A stretch of DNA of 64,000 nucleotides, from positions 1 through 64,000 of the forward strand of contig JADHUI010000009.1 in assembly GCA_016784605.1 (NCBI GenBank). Direction: 5' to 3'. Each line of letters begins with the position of its first letter. Within the stretch, counting starts at the first letter, position 1. The notes under the pieces were generated by a model that did no database searches, was not told where the DNA came from, and saw only the letters and a list, made by a program, of their open reading frames with translations. The position numbers and the translations under genes are program-made. Of the stretch, positions 35,253 through 46,720 are shown piece by piece. Source of the DNA: Fidelibacterota bacterium. GTDB taxonomy: Bacteria; Fidelibacterota; Marinisomatia; Marinisomatales; UBA1611.

Positions 35253-38200
35253 TTAATATGCGTAACGATAGCGATATTTCAAATGTAATTTACCGTCTTC
35301 ATCCATATTCCCAACGACAGAAAAATATCGATTTAATTTATATTCAACCCCTACTTTAGATTGGTTTGGATTTGAGAGAGAAAAAGATCTCTTATATGAT
35401 ACATTTAGAGATGTTTTTTCAGTTAATTTTCTTTTTGCGGTTACTTCAAAATCTTCACGAAGTCCGGGGTTTATTAATCCCGCTGCACCCGAAATATCAA
35501 TATCATCAACAATCCCAAGTTTTGAAACACCGCTCATTTCTTTCAAATTCTTTTCTAATTGACCTTCCAATATTGACCCTAATAAAGAATAAGCTTGATT
35601 TCCAAAACCGGTAGAAGTGAATTCTTGGTCTTCGAACCGTTTCCCCCAAGTTAATAATTCTAATATATCGCTTTCTGAATACCCGCTCGATGACTCGAGT
35701 GACAATTCAATATCATCAATCAATCCGCCTAACCGGATATCAATTCGTTCATTATCAATTAATCGATAAGCGGATAAATCTAAAAAGGGGTTGAACCCTT
35801 TATTGTCAAAAAGGACCTGACCCTTTAGACCTTTAAATTCATCTCGGTAATAAAAGAATGAACCTTCATTAACAAATACTTCACCACCAAAATCAATATC
35901 ATACTCCGCAAATTGTGATAAACTTATTTCTCCTGTGACGAGAGCATCAATTTGACTATTTTGAAATAAGACTTCTCCTTTAATTGGAAAGTTCAACTTA
36001 TAATCCATTAAAATTTCATCCGCTAATACGGGAGTGGCGTCTCCAATATCGGCATAAATAAATTCTTGAAATATTTGGCCTTCTAATACTTCAACGGTTC
36101 CTGCGATGTTAATTGTGTCTCGCCCAGAAATAGATACATCCACATTTCCTAATCCTTTAATATCAAAAGGCAACGTTTCAAAATATACATCCGACCCTTG
36201 GATATTTAACGCGAATTTCGGTTCAAAAAACGATTCAAAATTGATTTGACCAGTGACTGATATATTCGAAACTGATGTATTTGTAATTCCTTTTACCCTT
36301 TTTACCGCAGAACCATTGAATGAGTCAAGTGTCAGCATATTATCGTCTATTCTTCCATTGCCAGAAATATTCACGATAGGCTCTTTAACAAGCAATGTAT
36401 AGACTGCTCCATCTGAAATAGAAATTTTACCCTTCCTAATGATACGCTCATCCGTACCAACTAAAGATAGATTTAAATTAATATTCCCCTGAATAGAGTC
36501 AACTTCCGACAAATAGATCGATAAAAAGTCCATTGTCTGTAAATCCCCCACAGCATGAAAGTCTAACATTTCATTGGGAAAGAAAGCTCCCAGACGATGA
36601 GAACCATAATTTAAATCAACCGGTAATGATCCATGAGCGACCATATGATCGAATTTTGTATCGGCTGATAATGAATCAAATATGACTCTTTCGCCATCAT
36701 AATGACCTTTTGCATAGGTGGCTCCTAAATGAATTTTCTCAAATCGCGATTCTTGAATATGAACGTCAAAATGAATAAAAGATTTTTGCGACGACCCTTC
36801 CATTTGAATATTTCCAGTTGCTTGTCCACCCAAATCAAAAAATCCTGGGATAAATTTTGTAACCATTTCCATATTTAGACTAGTAAATGTGGTATTGAGA
36901 AAGATGGGAGCTCTTAAGTCCACTTCACGATTCAATGGCAGAATACCATTCATTTGAAAACCTAACTGATTTAGACCCGTCATAGAAATTTCGTCGGCAT
37001 GAAGAAAACCGTTTTTCATAAAAAAGGATAAAGCCATTTGTTCGAAGGGTTCATTTAAATATTTTCCCTTTTTTAGCGAAATATCTATATCAATATCTTT
37101 TTTACCGTTCCCAAATTGAAAACCAACTTCACCGAATACAATTCCACTTGCCTGCCAACGCTCATCTTTAATAAATAATGAAATTATTTCAGCGTCAAAA
37201 TTGGACATTTTCACATGACCATCTACTACTTTCCCAATCGAAGCCACACCTTCCAAGACACCATCATCAATATGAAGTTCAAATGGTTGAATTTCTGCAG
37301 ACGAGTCCTTTATAGCAATTATCAGTGGATGAGTGTTCACTAAATAATGACCGTATAAAGACATCTGGACACGGTCTAATGAATATTGCTTTTGAGATGA
37401 CCTAGAACCTGAAATTTGCAAAAAATCATCACCATTCTGGAAATGACAATTTTCCAAAATAATGATATTATTTTCCATACTAATATCTAGCGTTCCATTT
37501 TCAAACTTTTCATTTCGCCAGACACCTTCACCAAATGTTACCGATAATGCACCATTGGATACTTTTTCTTTATTATCGAATTCAGCTCTCATTGTTAATT
37601 GGTTTAGAGTAAAGTCTCCATATTTAAAATCTAGAAAATTTAAATCGGCTATGACACCTGGTTCATAAAAAGGTCCCTGAATTTTCATGGACCCTGTTGC
37701 TGTACCAGATTCAAATATATCTGGCCAGAAATTGTTAATCAATGACACGTCAGCATCCATTAATTCAACAGTAATATCCATCACTTTTGAATCAAAATCT
37801 CCCATTCCCGAGACGCTTAAACTTCCATCCCCTATTGAAATATTAACCGGATCATCAGAAATAAATAAACTGTCTTGCAAGGTAACGGTTCCATGAAATG
37901 AAATATCTTTATCAGGGAATATATCCGTTTCTAATATTTCCATTGATAATGAAACATTATTGAGTATGCCTTCGATAAGTTCTCCATCCCAAAAAGCTAA
38001 ACCTGTAATATTTGTTTTTGGGGTATTATTAAGCCACTGGCTTAAATCGAGTTTTTCCAATGTGAATTGAGAATAGACTCTCCCATTTTTTTCTAAACCA
38101 CCTGTTGCATTTAGTTTGGAATATCCATCAAACAAAGATAAGGATTCCAATCTCCAATTTCCTTTTTGATTTTTAATATTCAAATTTCCAGACATATTCA

Positions 38201-39041
38201 AACCCTGGTCATTGGAAATGGTTAGTGAACCAATCGATTCCTTGATATTCGATGCCAAGGATATTGTTGCATTTAATTTTGAAAATTCTGGATTTAGTGG
38301 AGATTTTTCAAATATTTTATCAGGAACAACTAATGAATCAATAGACAATGTCCCCTTAAAAGAAGGAATACTAGGATCCCATGTTGCATTCCCACTCAAA
38401 GGGATGAAGCCCACATTCCCCATCATATTTACCAATTCAATTTTATCAGAATATAAATTAATTGTTGTATTAACTAACCCGATTGGAAAACCTAAAATAC
38501 TGGATTCTTCAATGATGAGTTTATCAACCTTTAAACTTGTAGCATCGTCTAAATAGCCTAATTCTGCATTCAGAGTTAAATTAATTTTATCGTTTTGTTC
38601 ATTAACAATTATCGGAATTTCACCATTGAAAACTAATTCATGAATGGCAATCGGTACTGGCCGGAGATTAAAAGAATTTGTGGAAACTATTGTTTTCCCA
38701 GAATCTGTATTTAAAACAATTTCGGCACCATTTATCTTTACGGCATCAAACTCAATATTTCCAGATAGAATCGATGCAATATTCAAATTAAATGAGATGG
38801 ATGTAAAAGCAATTTTATTCCCATTTTCTTTTGAAAAACCGATATTATTCATCGTAAATGATTTTAGAAAATGCCCATTCATTTTCTCAACACTAAAAGT
38901 CCACCCTCTAGGATTTGCCCATCTCTGGTTTACATTATTTTCAATTACTCGGTGAAAAAAGGATGGTCGGAGCCCCAACGAAATAATCGTAAGTATGGCC
39001 ACAAATATAAAAATGTAGTTAATTTTATTTTTTAAATACAT
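35253..39041 (-). CDS. tamB: TamB-like translocation/lipid transport protein (DUF490)
   Basis: 1262 aa. N-terminal membrane anchor (IFIFVAILTIISLGL) facing the periplasm, then a very long beta-rich body (AsmA-like groove repeats) and the C-terminal DUF490 part with LSLESSSGYSESDILELLTWG, GVEYKLNRYFSV and a terminal Tyr-rich strand. TamB bridges inner and outer membranes and moves phospholipids; with TamA it also helps some outer-membrane proteins. First gene of the tamB-tamA-TPR-moxR-DUF58 run, after the dnaK terminator. Confidence 0.9.
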   Translation of the reverse strand: MYLKNKINYIFIFVAILTIISLGLRPSFFHRVIENNVNQRWANPRGWTFSVEKMNGHFLKSFTMNNIGFSKENGNKIAFTSISFNLNIASILSGNIEFDAVKINGAEIVLNTDSGKTIVSTNSFNLRPVPIAIHELVFNGEIPIIVNEQNDKINLTLNAELGYLDDATSLKVDKLIIEESSILGFPIGLVNTTINLYSDKIELVNMMGNVGFIPLSGNATWDPSIPSFKGTLSIDSLVVPDKIFEKSPLNPEFSKLNATISLASNIKESIGSLTISNDQGLNMSGNLNIKNQKGNWRLESLSLFDGYSKLNATGGLEKNGRVYSQFTLEKLDLSQWLNNTPKTNITGLAFWDGELIEGILNNVSLSMEILETDIFPDKDISFHGTVTLQDSLFISDDPVNISIGDGSLSVSGMGDFDSKVMDITVELMDADVSLINNFWPDIFESGTATGSMKIQGPFYEPGVIADLNFLDFKYGDFTLNQLTMRAEFDNKEKVSNGALSVTFGEGVWRNEKFENGTLDISMENNIIILENCHFQNGDDFLQISGSRSSQKQYSLDRVQMSLYGHYLVNTHPLIIAIKDSSAEIQPFELHIDDGVLEGVASIGKVVDGHVKMSNFDAEIISLFIKDERWQASGIVFGEVGFQFGNGKKDIDIDISLKKGKYLNEPFEQMALSFFMKNGFLHADEISMTGLNQLGFQMNGILPLNREVDLRAPIFLNTTFTSLNMEMVTKFIPGFFDLGGQATGNIQMEGSSQKSFIHFDVHIQESRFEKIHLGATYAKGHYDGERVIFDSLSADTKFDHMVAHGSLPVDLNYGSHRLGAFFPNEMLDFHAVGDLQTMDFLSIYLSEVDSIQGNINLNLSLVGTDERIIRKGKISISDGAVYTLLVKEPIVNISGNGRIDDNMLTLDSFNGSAVKRVKGITNTSVSNISVTGQINFESFFEPKFALNIQGSDVYFETLPFDIKGLGNVDVSISGRDTINIAGTVEVLEGQIFQEFIYADIGDATPVLADEILMDYKLNFPIKGEVLFQNSQIDALVTGEISLSQFAEYDIDFGGEVFVNEGSFFYYRDEFKGLKGQVLFDNKGFNPFLDLSAYRLIDNERIDIRLGGLIDDIELSLESSSGYSESDILELLTWGKRFEDQEFTSTGFGNQAYSLLGSILEGQLEKNLKEMSGVSKLGIVDDIDISGAAGLINPGLREDFEVTAKRKLTEKTSLNVSYKRSFSLSNPNQSKVGVEYKLNRYFSVVGNMDEDGKLHLKYRYRYAY

Positions 39042-39096
39042 GAGTCAAATTCTTCATAAGAAATTAACGAGAATAAATGAAGACTGTTCCATAAAC

Positions 39097-39125
39097 AAAA
39101 AAAGCGCTAATAAAAGCGCTTTTTC
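39097..39125 (-). terminator. Rho-independent terminator after dnaK
   Basis: AAAAAGCGCT-AATAAA-AGCGCTTTTT hairpin with T run on the minus strand, 18 bp after the dnaK stop codon. A-rich on the other side too, so it may also work in the plus direction. Confidence 0.88.
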
Positions 39126-39142
39126 TTGTTATTGACTAATTC

Positions 39143-41047
39143 TTAGTCATCGACAACTTCAAAATCAGCATCCTCAATTTCGCTATCATCTTTTTTCCCA
39201 CTAGATGATGCTCCAGAGTTTGCTTGTTGAGTTGGGTCATCAGTCTCTTTAGTTGACTCATACATCTTTGATGCTACTTGGTGCCAAGAAGCATTTAGTT
39301 TTTCCATGGCCGCTTTAATATCTTCAGCATTTCCAGATTCTTTAGCTTTTGTAAGCGCTTCCATTTTTTCGGTCAAATCTTTTTTATCATCATCTGTTAT
39401 TTTATCATCATGTTCTTTGATATTTTTTTCAGTTTCATAGATTAAATGTTCAGCCTGATTCATCACATCAATTGCTTCACGTTTTTCTTTGTCTTCTGCT
39501 TCATGCGATTTTGCATCCGTAACCATGTTTTCAATTTCTGAATCTGAAAGGCCACTAGATGCTTCGATACGTATACTTTGCTCTTTGCCTGTGGCTTTGT
39601 CTTTGGCACCTACATTTAAAATCCCATTAGCATCAATATCAAAGGTAACCTCAATTTGCGGTACTCCGCGAGGTGACGGTGGGATATCTGCTAAATGGAA
39701 ACGGCCTATAGTTTTATTATCCGATGCCATTTCTCTTTCACCCTGCAACACATGAATTTCAACTGTTGTTTGGTTATCAGCCGCAGTACTAAAAACTTGA
39801 GACTTTTTAGTCGGGATTGTAGTGTTTCGTTCAATCAATTTGGTTGAAACTGAACCAAGTGTTTCAATTCCTAATGAAAGTGGCGTCACATCTAATAATA
39901 AAATGTCATCAACATCGCCAGCTAACACCCCACCCTGAATGGAAGCACCAATGGCTACAACTTCGTCTGGGTTTACACTTTTGTTGGGCTCTTTGCCAAA
40001 TATTTCTTTAACTTTTTCTTGAATTTTCGGAATTCGAGAAGAACCACCAACTAAGATTACCTCATCTATATCACTCGGAGATAAACCCGCATCTTTTAAG
40101 GCATCAGTACAAGGTTTTATCGTTCTTTGAACAAGATCTGCAACCAACTCTTCAAATTTTGCTCTCGTTAAAGTCATATTAAGATGTTTGGGACCAGATG
40201 CATCGGCTGTTACAAATGGTAAATTAATTTCAGTTTGTTTTGAACTTGATAATTCTTTTTTTGCTGTTTCTGCAGCTTCTTTTAATCTTTGAAGCGCCAT
40301 TGGATCTTTTTTCAATTCAATACCATCACTTTTTTGAAATTCGTCAGCAATCCAATTAATGACTTTTTGATCAAAATCATCTCCGCCAAGATGGCCGTCT
40401 CCATTCGATGCTTTTACATCAAAGACACCATCACCTAGCTCCAGTACAGAAATATCAAATGTTCCACCACCTAAATCAAAAACGGCAATCATTTCATCTT
40501 TCTTTTTATCTAATCCATATGCTAATGCCGCAGCGGTTGGTTCATTTACGATTCGACGAACATTTAACCCTGCAATTTTACCTGCATCCTTCGTCGCCTG
40601 TCTTTGAGAATCGTTAAAATAGGCAGGAACGGTGATTACCGCATCTGTAACGGTGGTCCCCAAATGTTCTTCAGCCATTTGTTTTAATTTTTGCAATACC
40701 ATCGCACTTATTTCAGGCGGTGTATAATCTTTACCTGAAGCTTCAACAACAACAGCACCTTTAGAATTCTTTTTTACTTTAAAGGGTGCTTCTCCAATTT
40801 CTGTCCCAACTTCATCAAACATACGCCCCATGAATCTCTTGATAGAAAAAATAGTATTTTCCGGATTTGTCACTGCTTGACGCTTTGCAGCTTGCCCTAC
40901 AAGTCGTTCATCATCTTTTGTAAATGCAACAATCGAAGGGGTAGTCCTTCCCCCTTCAGTATTAGTAATAACGGTTGGCTCACCCCCTTCTAAAACAGCA
41001 ACGCAAGAGTTGGTTGTTCCAAGGTCTATTCCAATAATTTTACCCAT
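39143..41047 (-). CDS. dnaK: Molecular chaperone DnaK (Hsp70)
   Basis: 634 aa. ATPase domain: [46 protein letters not shown]; substrate domain [13 protein letters not shown] and linker; helical lid and acidic tail ending DAEFEVVDD-like. AGGAG precedes the ATG. No dnaJ, grpE or hrcA is adjacent, unlike many bacteria. A separate promoter with TATAAT and two phased 12-bp boxes lies upstream; terminated by the hairpin at 39097-39125. No CIRCE element is visible. Confidence 0.97.
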   Translation of the reverse strand: MGKIIGIDLGTTNSCVAVLEGGEPTVITNTEGGRTTPSIVAFTKDDERLVGQAAKRQAVTNPENTIFSIKRFMGRMFDEVGTEIGEAPFKVKKNSKGAVVVEASGKDYTPPEISAMVLQKLKQMAEEHLGTTVTDAVITVPAYFNDSQRQATKDAGKIAGLNVRRIVNEPTAAALAYGLDKKKDEMIAVFDLGGGTFDISVLELGDGVFDVKASNGDGHLGGDDFDQKVINWIADEFQKSDGIELKKDPMALQRLKEAAETAKKELSSSKQTEINLPFVTADASGPKHLNMTLTRAKFEELVADLVQRTIKPCTDALKDAGLSPSDIDEVILVGGSSRIPKIQEKVKEIFGKEPNKSVNPDEVVAIGASIQGGVLAGDVDDILLLDVTPLSLGIETLGSVSTKLIERNTTIPTKKSQVFSTAADNQTTVEIHVLQGEREMASDNKTIGRFHLADIPPSPRGVPQIEVTFDIDANGILNVGAKDKATGKEQSIRIEASSGLSDSEIENMVTDAKSHEAEDKEKREAIDVMNQAEHLIYETEKNIKEHDDKITDDDKKDLTEKMEALTKAKESGNAEDIKAAMEKLNASWHQVASKMYESTKETDDPTQQANSGASSSGKKDDSEIEDADFEVVDD

Positions 41048-41118
41048 TTTTTTCTCCTAAAATTAATTTTTGATTTCAATTTAAAATAAATCTATCCCTT
41101 TGAAGCAAGGAACATACC

Positions 41119-41175
41119 ATTATATGATATCTACCTATATGGCAGACTGGAGAATTTATATGCCCTATATGACAG
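41119..41175 (-). promoter_or_regulatory. dnaK promoter region with paired CCTATATGRCAG boxes
   Basis: Minus-strand TATAAT at 41124-41119 is a good -10. The boxes CTGCCATATAGG (41145-41134) and CTGTCATATAGG (41175-41164) are direct repeats, 11 of 12 identical, exactly 30 bp apart (about three helical turns). The proximal box covers the -35 region, which has no TTGACA. An activator- or alternative-sigma-dependent heat-shock promoter is a reasonable reading. Confidence 0.5.
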
Positions 41176-41185
41176 AATTACCCAG

Positions 41186-43660
41186 TTAGACAATCTGGTT
41201 TTTCTTTTCTGTCGTTGTTTTTTTCTTTTTAGGTGGATTAACTATATTAAAAGTAAAATCATTAGATGACGTTGCGATTTTAATTATATCGCCACTTTGA
41301 ATTTTATCTTCAAGCAATAATTCTGATATTTTATCTTCAAGAGATATTTGAATTTCTCTTCTTAGAGGCCTTACGCCATAATTTTCATCATATCCTTTTT
41401 TAACTAACAGTTTTTTGGCAATAGCTGTCATTTTAAGTTGAATATTCTGTGAAGCTAAATTTGTGACTAAATCAGCAATTTGTAAATCAATAATTTTTAA
41501 AATACTTTTTTCATCTAAAGGTTTAAATATAACCGTTTCATCAATACGATTAATTAACTCTGGAGAAAAAGTATGAAGTACTTTTTTCATTACTCGATTT
41601 TTAACAATATTATAATCTTTTTTCTTATTTATTTCTCCAAATCCAAAACCTGATCCTTTATACTCTCTCGAACCCATATTGGATGTCATAATGATGATAG
41701 TATTTTTAAAATCTATCTTTCTCCCAAAACTATCCGTCAAAACACCTTCGTCAAATACCTGTAGTAAAATATTAAATAAGTCAGGATGAGCCTTTTCGAC
41801 TTCATCTAATAAAACAACAGAATAGGGACTTCTACGAACTTTTTCAGTTAATTCGCCACCTTCATCATACCCCACGTACCCCGGTGGTGCACCAATTAGA
41901 CGCGATAATGAAAATCGTTCTGAATATTCTGACATGTCCACCTTAATTAAAGCATTATTTTGAGGAAAAAGATATTTCGCTAGCACTTTTGCACATTCTG
42001 TTTTACCAACTCCCGTAGGTCCCAAGAATAAGAACACTCCAATAGGCCGTGTTGGACTTTTTAACCCTGTCCGGGCTCTTTGTATTGATCGCGTAACTGA
42101 TGAGACGGCTTCATCTTGCCCTAAGATGAATTTTTTGAGTTCTTTACTCATATTTAATAATTTGTGACTTTCTGATTGGGCAACTTTTTGAACCGGAATT
42201 CCTGTAATCATAGATACAACATCTGCAATATGTTCATCTGTAATAACAACTTTATTATCGCCTTCATTTTCCTGCCATTTTTTCTGAGCATTAGATAATT
42301 TCTGAATAAGTTTGCGCTCTTGATCGCGTAATAATGCTGCTTCTTCAAATAATTGCGATGCTACCTTGTCGTCCTTTTTTTCGCGAACTTTTTCTAAGGA
42401 TTTTTCTATATCAATAATAACATCAGGCACTTTCATATTAAACATATGCATTCGTGCGCCCGACTCATCCATGACATCAATGGCTTTATCTGGCAAGAAT
42501 TTATCCGAAATATACCTGTCCGATAATAAAACACATGCATCAATAGCTTCATCAGAATACATCACCTGATGATGCTCCTCGTAGGACGGTTTTAAACCAA
42601 ACAAAATTTCTTTGGATTCCTCAATGGAAGGTGGAATAATTGTTATCTTTTGAAAACGCCGATCCAATGCACCATCTTTTTCAATATGTTTGCGGTATTC
42701 ATCTAAAGTTGTTGCCCCAATGCAATGTATATCTCCACGAGCTAATGCCGGTTTAAACATATTAGATGCGTCAAGAGATCCTGAAGCACCTCCTGCACCT
42801 ACAATTGTATGAAGTTCATCTATGAAAACGATTAATTGGTCACTCGATTCCATCTCTTGCATTATATTTTTCATTCGTTCTTCAAACTGTCCTCTATATT
42901 TGGTCCCAGCAACAAGAGATGCCAAATCTAAAGAAAGAATACGTTGGTTATGCAACACACGTGGTACCGTTTTACGAATGATCCTTTGAGCTAACCCTTC
43001 AATAATTGCCGTCTTTCCTACACCCGGTTCTCCAATAAGAACAGGATTATTCTTTTTGCGACGTGTCAAAATTTGCGCTACGCGTTCGATTTCACTTTCT
43101 CTACCTATGACTGGGTCAAGTTTCCCCTTTCGTGCCATTTCAGTAATATCTCTCGAAAAGTGGTCTAATGTTGGAGTCTGACTTTTTGAATTTTTTTTCT
43201 CAGATGTGGATGCTTCTTTCCCTGAATCTAGTTCAGATGATGATAATAATTCTCCTACTGTATCTGGATCCAGCCCAAAAGTATGGAGGACATGATACGC
43301 GATTCCATCCGTTTCCTTCAACATGGCAATTAATAAATGTTCATCATCCGCATAAGGGCTACCAATTCCTGTAGCTTCATTAAACGCTCCTCTCAGAATA
43401 CGTTCTGCTCTTCTTGTTAAAGGCAAATGGCCTAAGGTCATCGTCCCGCCCGAGGACTTAATCATATCTTCTACCATTGCAATCATTTCATCTGGGTCGC
43501 AATCATAAATATCTAATATTTTTGCGGACAAACCCGTTTCTTCAACTAATAGCCCGAGCAATAAGTGTTCACTGCCCACATAACTATGTCCAAGGCGAAT
43601 CGCTTCTTCCTTGGCCACTTTCATAATATTTTGTACCCGTTTTGAATAATTTTCCTTCAT
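41186..43660 (-). CDS. clpC: ClpC-type AAA+ unfoldase (Hsp100)
   Basis: 824 aa. Clp N-domain with two repeats ([47 protein letters not shown]), first AAA ([16 protein letters not shown]), a middle domain of ClpC size (about 50 residues, [23 protein letters not shown]), and second AAA ([18 protein letters not shown]). Middle-domain size excludes ClpB. Delivers unfolded proteins to ClpP; no mcsA/mcsB genes are adjacent. It is at the end of the lol operon, 11 bp after lolD, so it may be expressed with lipoprotein export genes. Confidence 0.93.
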   Translation of the reverse strand: MKENYSKRVQNIMKVAKEEAIRLGHSYVGSEHLLLGLLVEETGLSAKILDIYDCDPDEMIAMVEDMIKSSGGTMTLGHLPLTRRAERILRGAFNEATGIGSPYADDEHLLIAMLKETDGIAYHVLHTFGLDPDTVGELLSSSELDSGKEASTSEKKNSKSQTPTLDHFSRDITEMARKGKLDPVIGRESEIERVAQILTRRKKNNPVLIGEPGVGKTAIIEGLAQRIIRKTVPRVLHNQRILSLDLASLVAGTKYRGQFEERMKNIMQEMESSDQLIVFIDELHTIVGAGGASGSLDASNMFKPALARGDIHCIGATTLDEYRKHIEKDGALDRRFQKITIIPPSIEESKEILFGLKPSYEEHHQVMYSDEAIDACVLLSDRYISDKFLPDKAIDVMDESGARMHMFNMKVPDVIIDIEKSLEKVREKKDDKVASQLFEEAALLRDQERKLIQKLSNAQKKWQENEGDNKVVITDEHIADVVSMITGIPVQKVAQSESHKLLNMSKELKKFILGQDEAVSSVTRSIQRARTGLKSPTRPIGVFLFLGPTGVGKTECAKVLAKYLFPQNNALIKVDMSEYSERFSLSRLIGAPPGYVGYDEGGELTEKVRRSPYSVVLLDEVEKAHPDLFNILLQVFDEGVLTDSFGRKIDFKNTIIIMTSNMGSREYKGSGFGFGEINKKKDYNIVKNRVMKKVLHTFSPELINRIDETVIFKPLDEKSILKIIDLQIADLVTNLASQNIQLKMTAIAKKLLVKKGYDENYGVRPLRREIQISLEDKISELLLEDKIQSGDIIKIATSSNDFTFNIVNPPKKKKTTTEKKNQIV

Positions 43661-43671
43661 AATACCTTTAC

Positions 43672-44343
43672 CTAAATTTTCTCTTCCAACTTACCCCTTT
43701 TAAAAATGAATTGGCGATGGCCAATTGAAGCTACTTCAAGACTATGCGTTGTAATCACAATTGACTGCTGATAATCTCGATTAATTTTATTGAAAAGGTC
43801 AATCATTTTTCTGGCATTTTTTTCATCTAAATTTCCTGTTGGTTCATCTGCTAAAATGATTTCAGGCTTATTAATCATTGATCTTAATACGGCAACTCTT
43901 AACCTTTCACCACCGGATAACTGTGAAGGTAAATGGTTTTCCCTTGATGTTAATCCAACAAATGCCATCAAAGCTGCTGCTTCATCCATTTTATTTTCTT
44001 CTTCACCTGAAATCATAGTTGGCATTAGAATATTTTCCATAGCTGTAAACTCAGGTAATAAATGATGAAACTGAAAAATAAATCCTATATGTTTATTTCT
44101 TACCTTTGCAATGTCATCTTCAGATAAATGAGTCACATTTTTGTTTTTTAAAAGAATTTCTCCAGAATCTGGTTTATCTAGAGTACCAAGAATATTGAGC
44201 AAAGTTGATTTCCCAGACCCCGATTCGCCCATAATTGTAATAATTTCACCCGTGTCGACAGATAAATTGCATTGATCCAACACAACAAGAGAATTTTGTC
44301 CATTTTTATAGGATTTTATTATATTTTTTGCGTCTAAAATCAT
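43672..44343 (-). CDS. lolD: LolD-type lipoprotein-release ABC transporter ATPase
   Basis: 223 aa. Walker A GESGSGKSTLLNILG, signature LSGGERLRVAVLRS, Walker B ILADEPTGNLD, H-loop TTHS. The LolD/MacB class. It drives extraction of lipoproteins from the inner membrane by the LolCE pair encoded directly upstream; the starts and stops overlap by 4 bp. A generic MacB-type exporter ATPase is the alternative, but the two LolC/E-like permeases support LolD. Confidence 0.9.
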   Translation of the reverse strand: MILDAKNIIKSYKNGQNSLVVLDQCNLSVDTGEIITIMGESGSGKSTLLNILGTLDKPDSGEILLKNKNVTHLSEDDIAKVRNKHIGFIFQFHHLLPEFTAMENILMPTMISGEEENKMDEAAALMAFVGLTSRENHLPSQLSGGERLRVAVLRSMINKPEIILADEPTGNLDEKNARKMIDLFNKINRDYQQSIVITTHSLEVASIGHRQFIFKRGKLEEKI

Positions 44344-45515
44344 TTATTCCATGTTAAAGCTAATTTTGGTTCAATACTGCTTGCTTTACGACTTGCAATA
44401 TAGGATGATATAAAAATAATCACACATGAAATACTTGGAATAATAATCAAATTCCCCCCAGTTAATTCCATAGGTAAGGTCTGAATAAAATAAATATCAG
44501 ACGGCAATGGTATAAGCCCAAACTGGTTTTGGACTATAACAACAATACCCCCCAAGATGACGCCTATCATCGTTCCTTTTCCACCTAATATAAACCCTTG
44601 GATGAATAACATTTTTCTTAGCGCACTTTTAGGTGCTCCAATCGCCTGTAATATACCAATTTCATTAATCCTTTGTATTGTTACTAAACTCAAAGTTGAT
44701 GCAAGATTAAAACCCGCAACGACTATTATTAAACTTAATACAATCAACGCCATTAATCTCTCTAGTTCCATCGCTTGAACTAAGGATGAATGTTGTTCTT
44801 TCCAAGTTTCTATTTTGAATTTATTCCCAATAACCTGAGTTAATTCTTGTGAAATTATATCAATATTCTCATCTTTGTGACAACGAATATCTATCCCCGT
44901 AAATCCTTTTACCTTCTTAAATATTTTTTTACCAATTTCAATTGGAATAAATACTATCCGTTCATCATAATCCAAGACCTGTGATTGAAAGATGCCACTA
45001 ACATAACTCTTAATCATTGGAGGATACCCAAATCCATATGACATATCGAGTGGACTAAATATTTCCACACTATTTTCGTGAGAAAGATTCATGCGATAGG
45101 ATAAAGATTTTCCAATAATGATCCCTTTGGGATTTGATTTATCAAAATCCATATTGATATTATACACTTGACCCATATCATCCATGTTTAATGCTTTATA
45201 AATAATGACATGTTGAGACGATTTAGAAGATAAAATACCTTTTCGTTCTATGAATGGAATGAAAGACTCAATTCCTTCTAATTCTGAAATTTGATCGATT
45301 ACTTTTTGTGTAATAAAACCCGATATTCGTATATCTCCATCAAAACCCCTTAAGCGTTCTGATACCCGCGACTCAAAGCCATTCATAACTGCAATGGATA
45401 CAATCATTGCAAAGCTACCAACAGCCATGCCAATCATGGAAATTATTCCTGTAAATTTTCCAGGCCCCGTCCTGCCTTTAAGGAATTTTTTAGCTAAAAT
45501 GGTTGTAAATCTCAT
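44340..45515 (-). CDS. lolE: LolC/LolE-family permease (second copy)
   Basis: 391 aa. N-terminal TM (GIISMIGMAVGSFAMIVSIAVMNGFESRVSERL), a periplasmic domain (about 50-250), then three C-terminal TMs of an FtsX fold. The sequence NGFESRVSERLRGFDGDI is the LolC/E signature. Acts with LolD and the other permease to send lipoproteins to the periplasmic chaperone. LolC versus LolE cannot be fixed; I name it E only because it is second in the operon. Confidence 0.85.
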   Translation of the reverse strand: MRFTTILAKKFLKGRTGPGKFTGIISMIGMAVGSFAMIVSIAVMNGFESRVSERLRGFDGDIRISGFITQKVIDQISELEGIESFIPFIERKGILSSKSSQHVIIYKALNMDDMGQVYNINMDFDKSNPKGIIIGKSLSYRMNLSHENSVEIFSPLDMSYGFGYPPMIKSYVSGIFQSQVLDYDERIVFIPIEIGKKIFKKVKGFTGIDIRCHKDENIDIISQELTQVIGNKFKIETWKEQHSSLVQAMELERLMALIVLSLIIVVAGFNLASTLSLVTIQRINEIGILQAIGAPKSALRKMLFIQGFILGGKGTMIGVILGGIVVIVQNQFGLIPLPSDIYFIQTLPMELTGGNLIIIPSISCVIIFISSYIASRKASSIEPKLALTWNK

Positions 45516-46717
45516 TCGTAGGATAGCACTTTTGCTGGATTAATACTACTCACTTTACCCGCGGGCCAATAAGAGGCTATAAACGAAATTATAACAGAAA
45601 TTATACTCATGAATAGTATGGGAACTATTTCAATCGAAATAGGAATGTGGTCCATAAAATAAATATTTTCAGGTAAAGAAATAAAATGCGTTTTTATTTG
45701 CATACCCATAATTATACCTGCTATTAAAACACCCAAAATTGCTCCACTTAGGCCGATGACTGCGCCTTGAATACAAAAGATGGTTTTTATATCCCTTCGG
45801 CTCATTCCTTGAGATAATAAAATGCCAACTTGTCCTGATTTTTCTATAATAATCATGGCTAATGCTGATAAAATATTCACAACACCTACTAAAGCAATTA
45901 AACCAAAATTAATTAAAATTGGCCATTTTTGGATATCAATCCAGTCAAATAATACTTGGTGTTTTTCTTTCCATGTTACAACATAGTAAGGGTAAGATGT
46001 ATTGTTTCGAATATAAGAAATAAGGGTAGAATAGGATTGTTCATTTGATTCTATTTTATAGCCAGTAATTTTATTTGACATATCAAATAATTGCTGGGCA
46101 TCTTCAATTGAAATAAAAACTAAAGTTTTATCGTACTCTTGCAAACCAGAATGAAATATTCCTGCAACGGTCAATGATTTTATAATTCGCCTAGATGCTG
46201 AATGATTTAATGATTGTAAATCTGCTAGAGCAATTTTTTCACCAACAGTTACTCCTAGCATTTCAGCTAAATCACTTCCGAGCCAAATATCATTAGGCAT
46301 TAATTCAATGGAATTTCCCGTACTATTAGAACGATTGATCGCAAAAGAATTAGGTATCCATTCAACTCCTTCAACAATAACGCCTTCTGCTTTCTGTTTT
46401 TTTCTAATTAAGGCAGGATTTTGGATATAAACACTTTTGTTTAATTTAACCGGTGCTTCAGTAAACAAGGAATCTAATGTTTTGTCCGGGTAAGAAATCG
46501 AACGATTCATAAAATGTGAAATACGAATATGTGAATCAAAGGTGGCAATTTTCTCTGAAACCGTTTTCTCAAAACCTGCCATTATACTTAGAGTCATAAC
46601 CAGAGAAGCGATTCCAATTGCGAGTCCAATGACAGCAAGACGACTTGCGTAAGACGAGAAACTGCCCTTATGGGAAGATTTCAGATAGCGAAGGGCAATA
46701 CGCGTACTGAGGATCAT
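45512..46717 (-). CDS. lolC: LolC/LolE-family permease (first copy)
   Basis: 401 aa, paralogous to the next gene. N-terminal TM with AVIGLAIGIASLVMTLSIMAGFEKTVSEKIATFDSHIRI, large periplasmic domain, then three TM segments at the C-terminus (about 265-285, 310-335, 365-385) including GILLSQGMSRRDIKTIF, the FtsX cytoplasmic loop. Partner of LolD. Starts 3 bp after lysS. Naming C/E is arbitrary. Confidence 0.85.
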   Translation of the reverse strand: MILSTRIALRYLKSSHKGSFSSYASRLAVIGLAIGIASLVMTLSIMAGFEKTVSEKIATFDSHIRISHFMNRSISYPDKTLDSLFTEAPVKLNKSVYIQNPALIRKKQKAEGVIVEGVEWIPNSFAINRSNSTGNSIELMPNDIWLGSDLAEMLGVTVGEKIALADLQSLNHSASRRIIKSLTVAGIFHSGLQEYDKTLVFISIEDAQQLFDMSNKITGYKIESNEQSYSTLISYIRNNTSYPYYVVTWKEKHQVLFDWIDIQKWPILINFGLIALVGVVNILSALAMIIIEKSGQVGILLSQGMSRRDIKTIFCIQGAVIGLSGAILGVLIAGIIMGMQIKTHFISLPENIYFMDHIPISIEIVPILFMSIISVIISFIASYWPAGKVSSINPAKVLSYE

Positions 46718-46720
46718 TTA

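Noticed and set aside
41048-41185. CIRCE (HrcA) or HAIR element upstream of dnaK
   Set aside because: No TTAGCACTC-N9-GAGTGCTAA or CTTGAGT-N7-ACTCAAG match; instead the novel direct repeats were reported.
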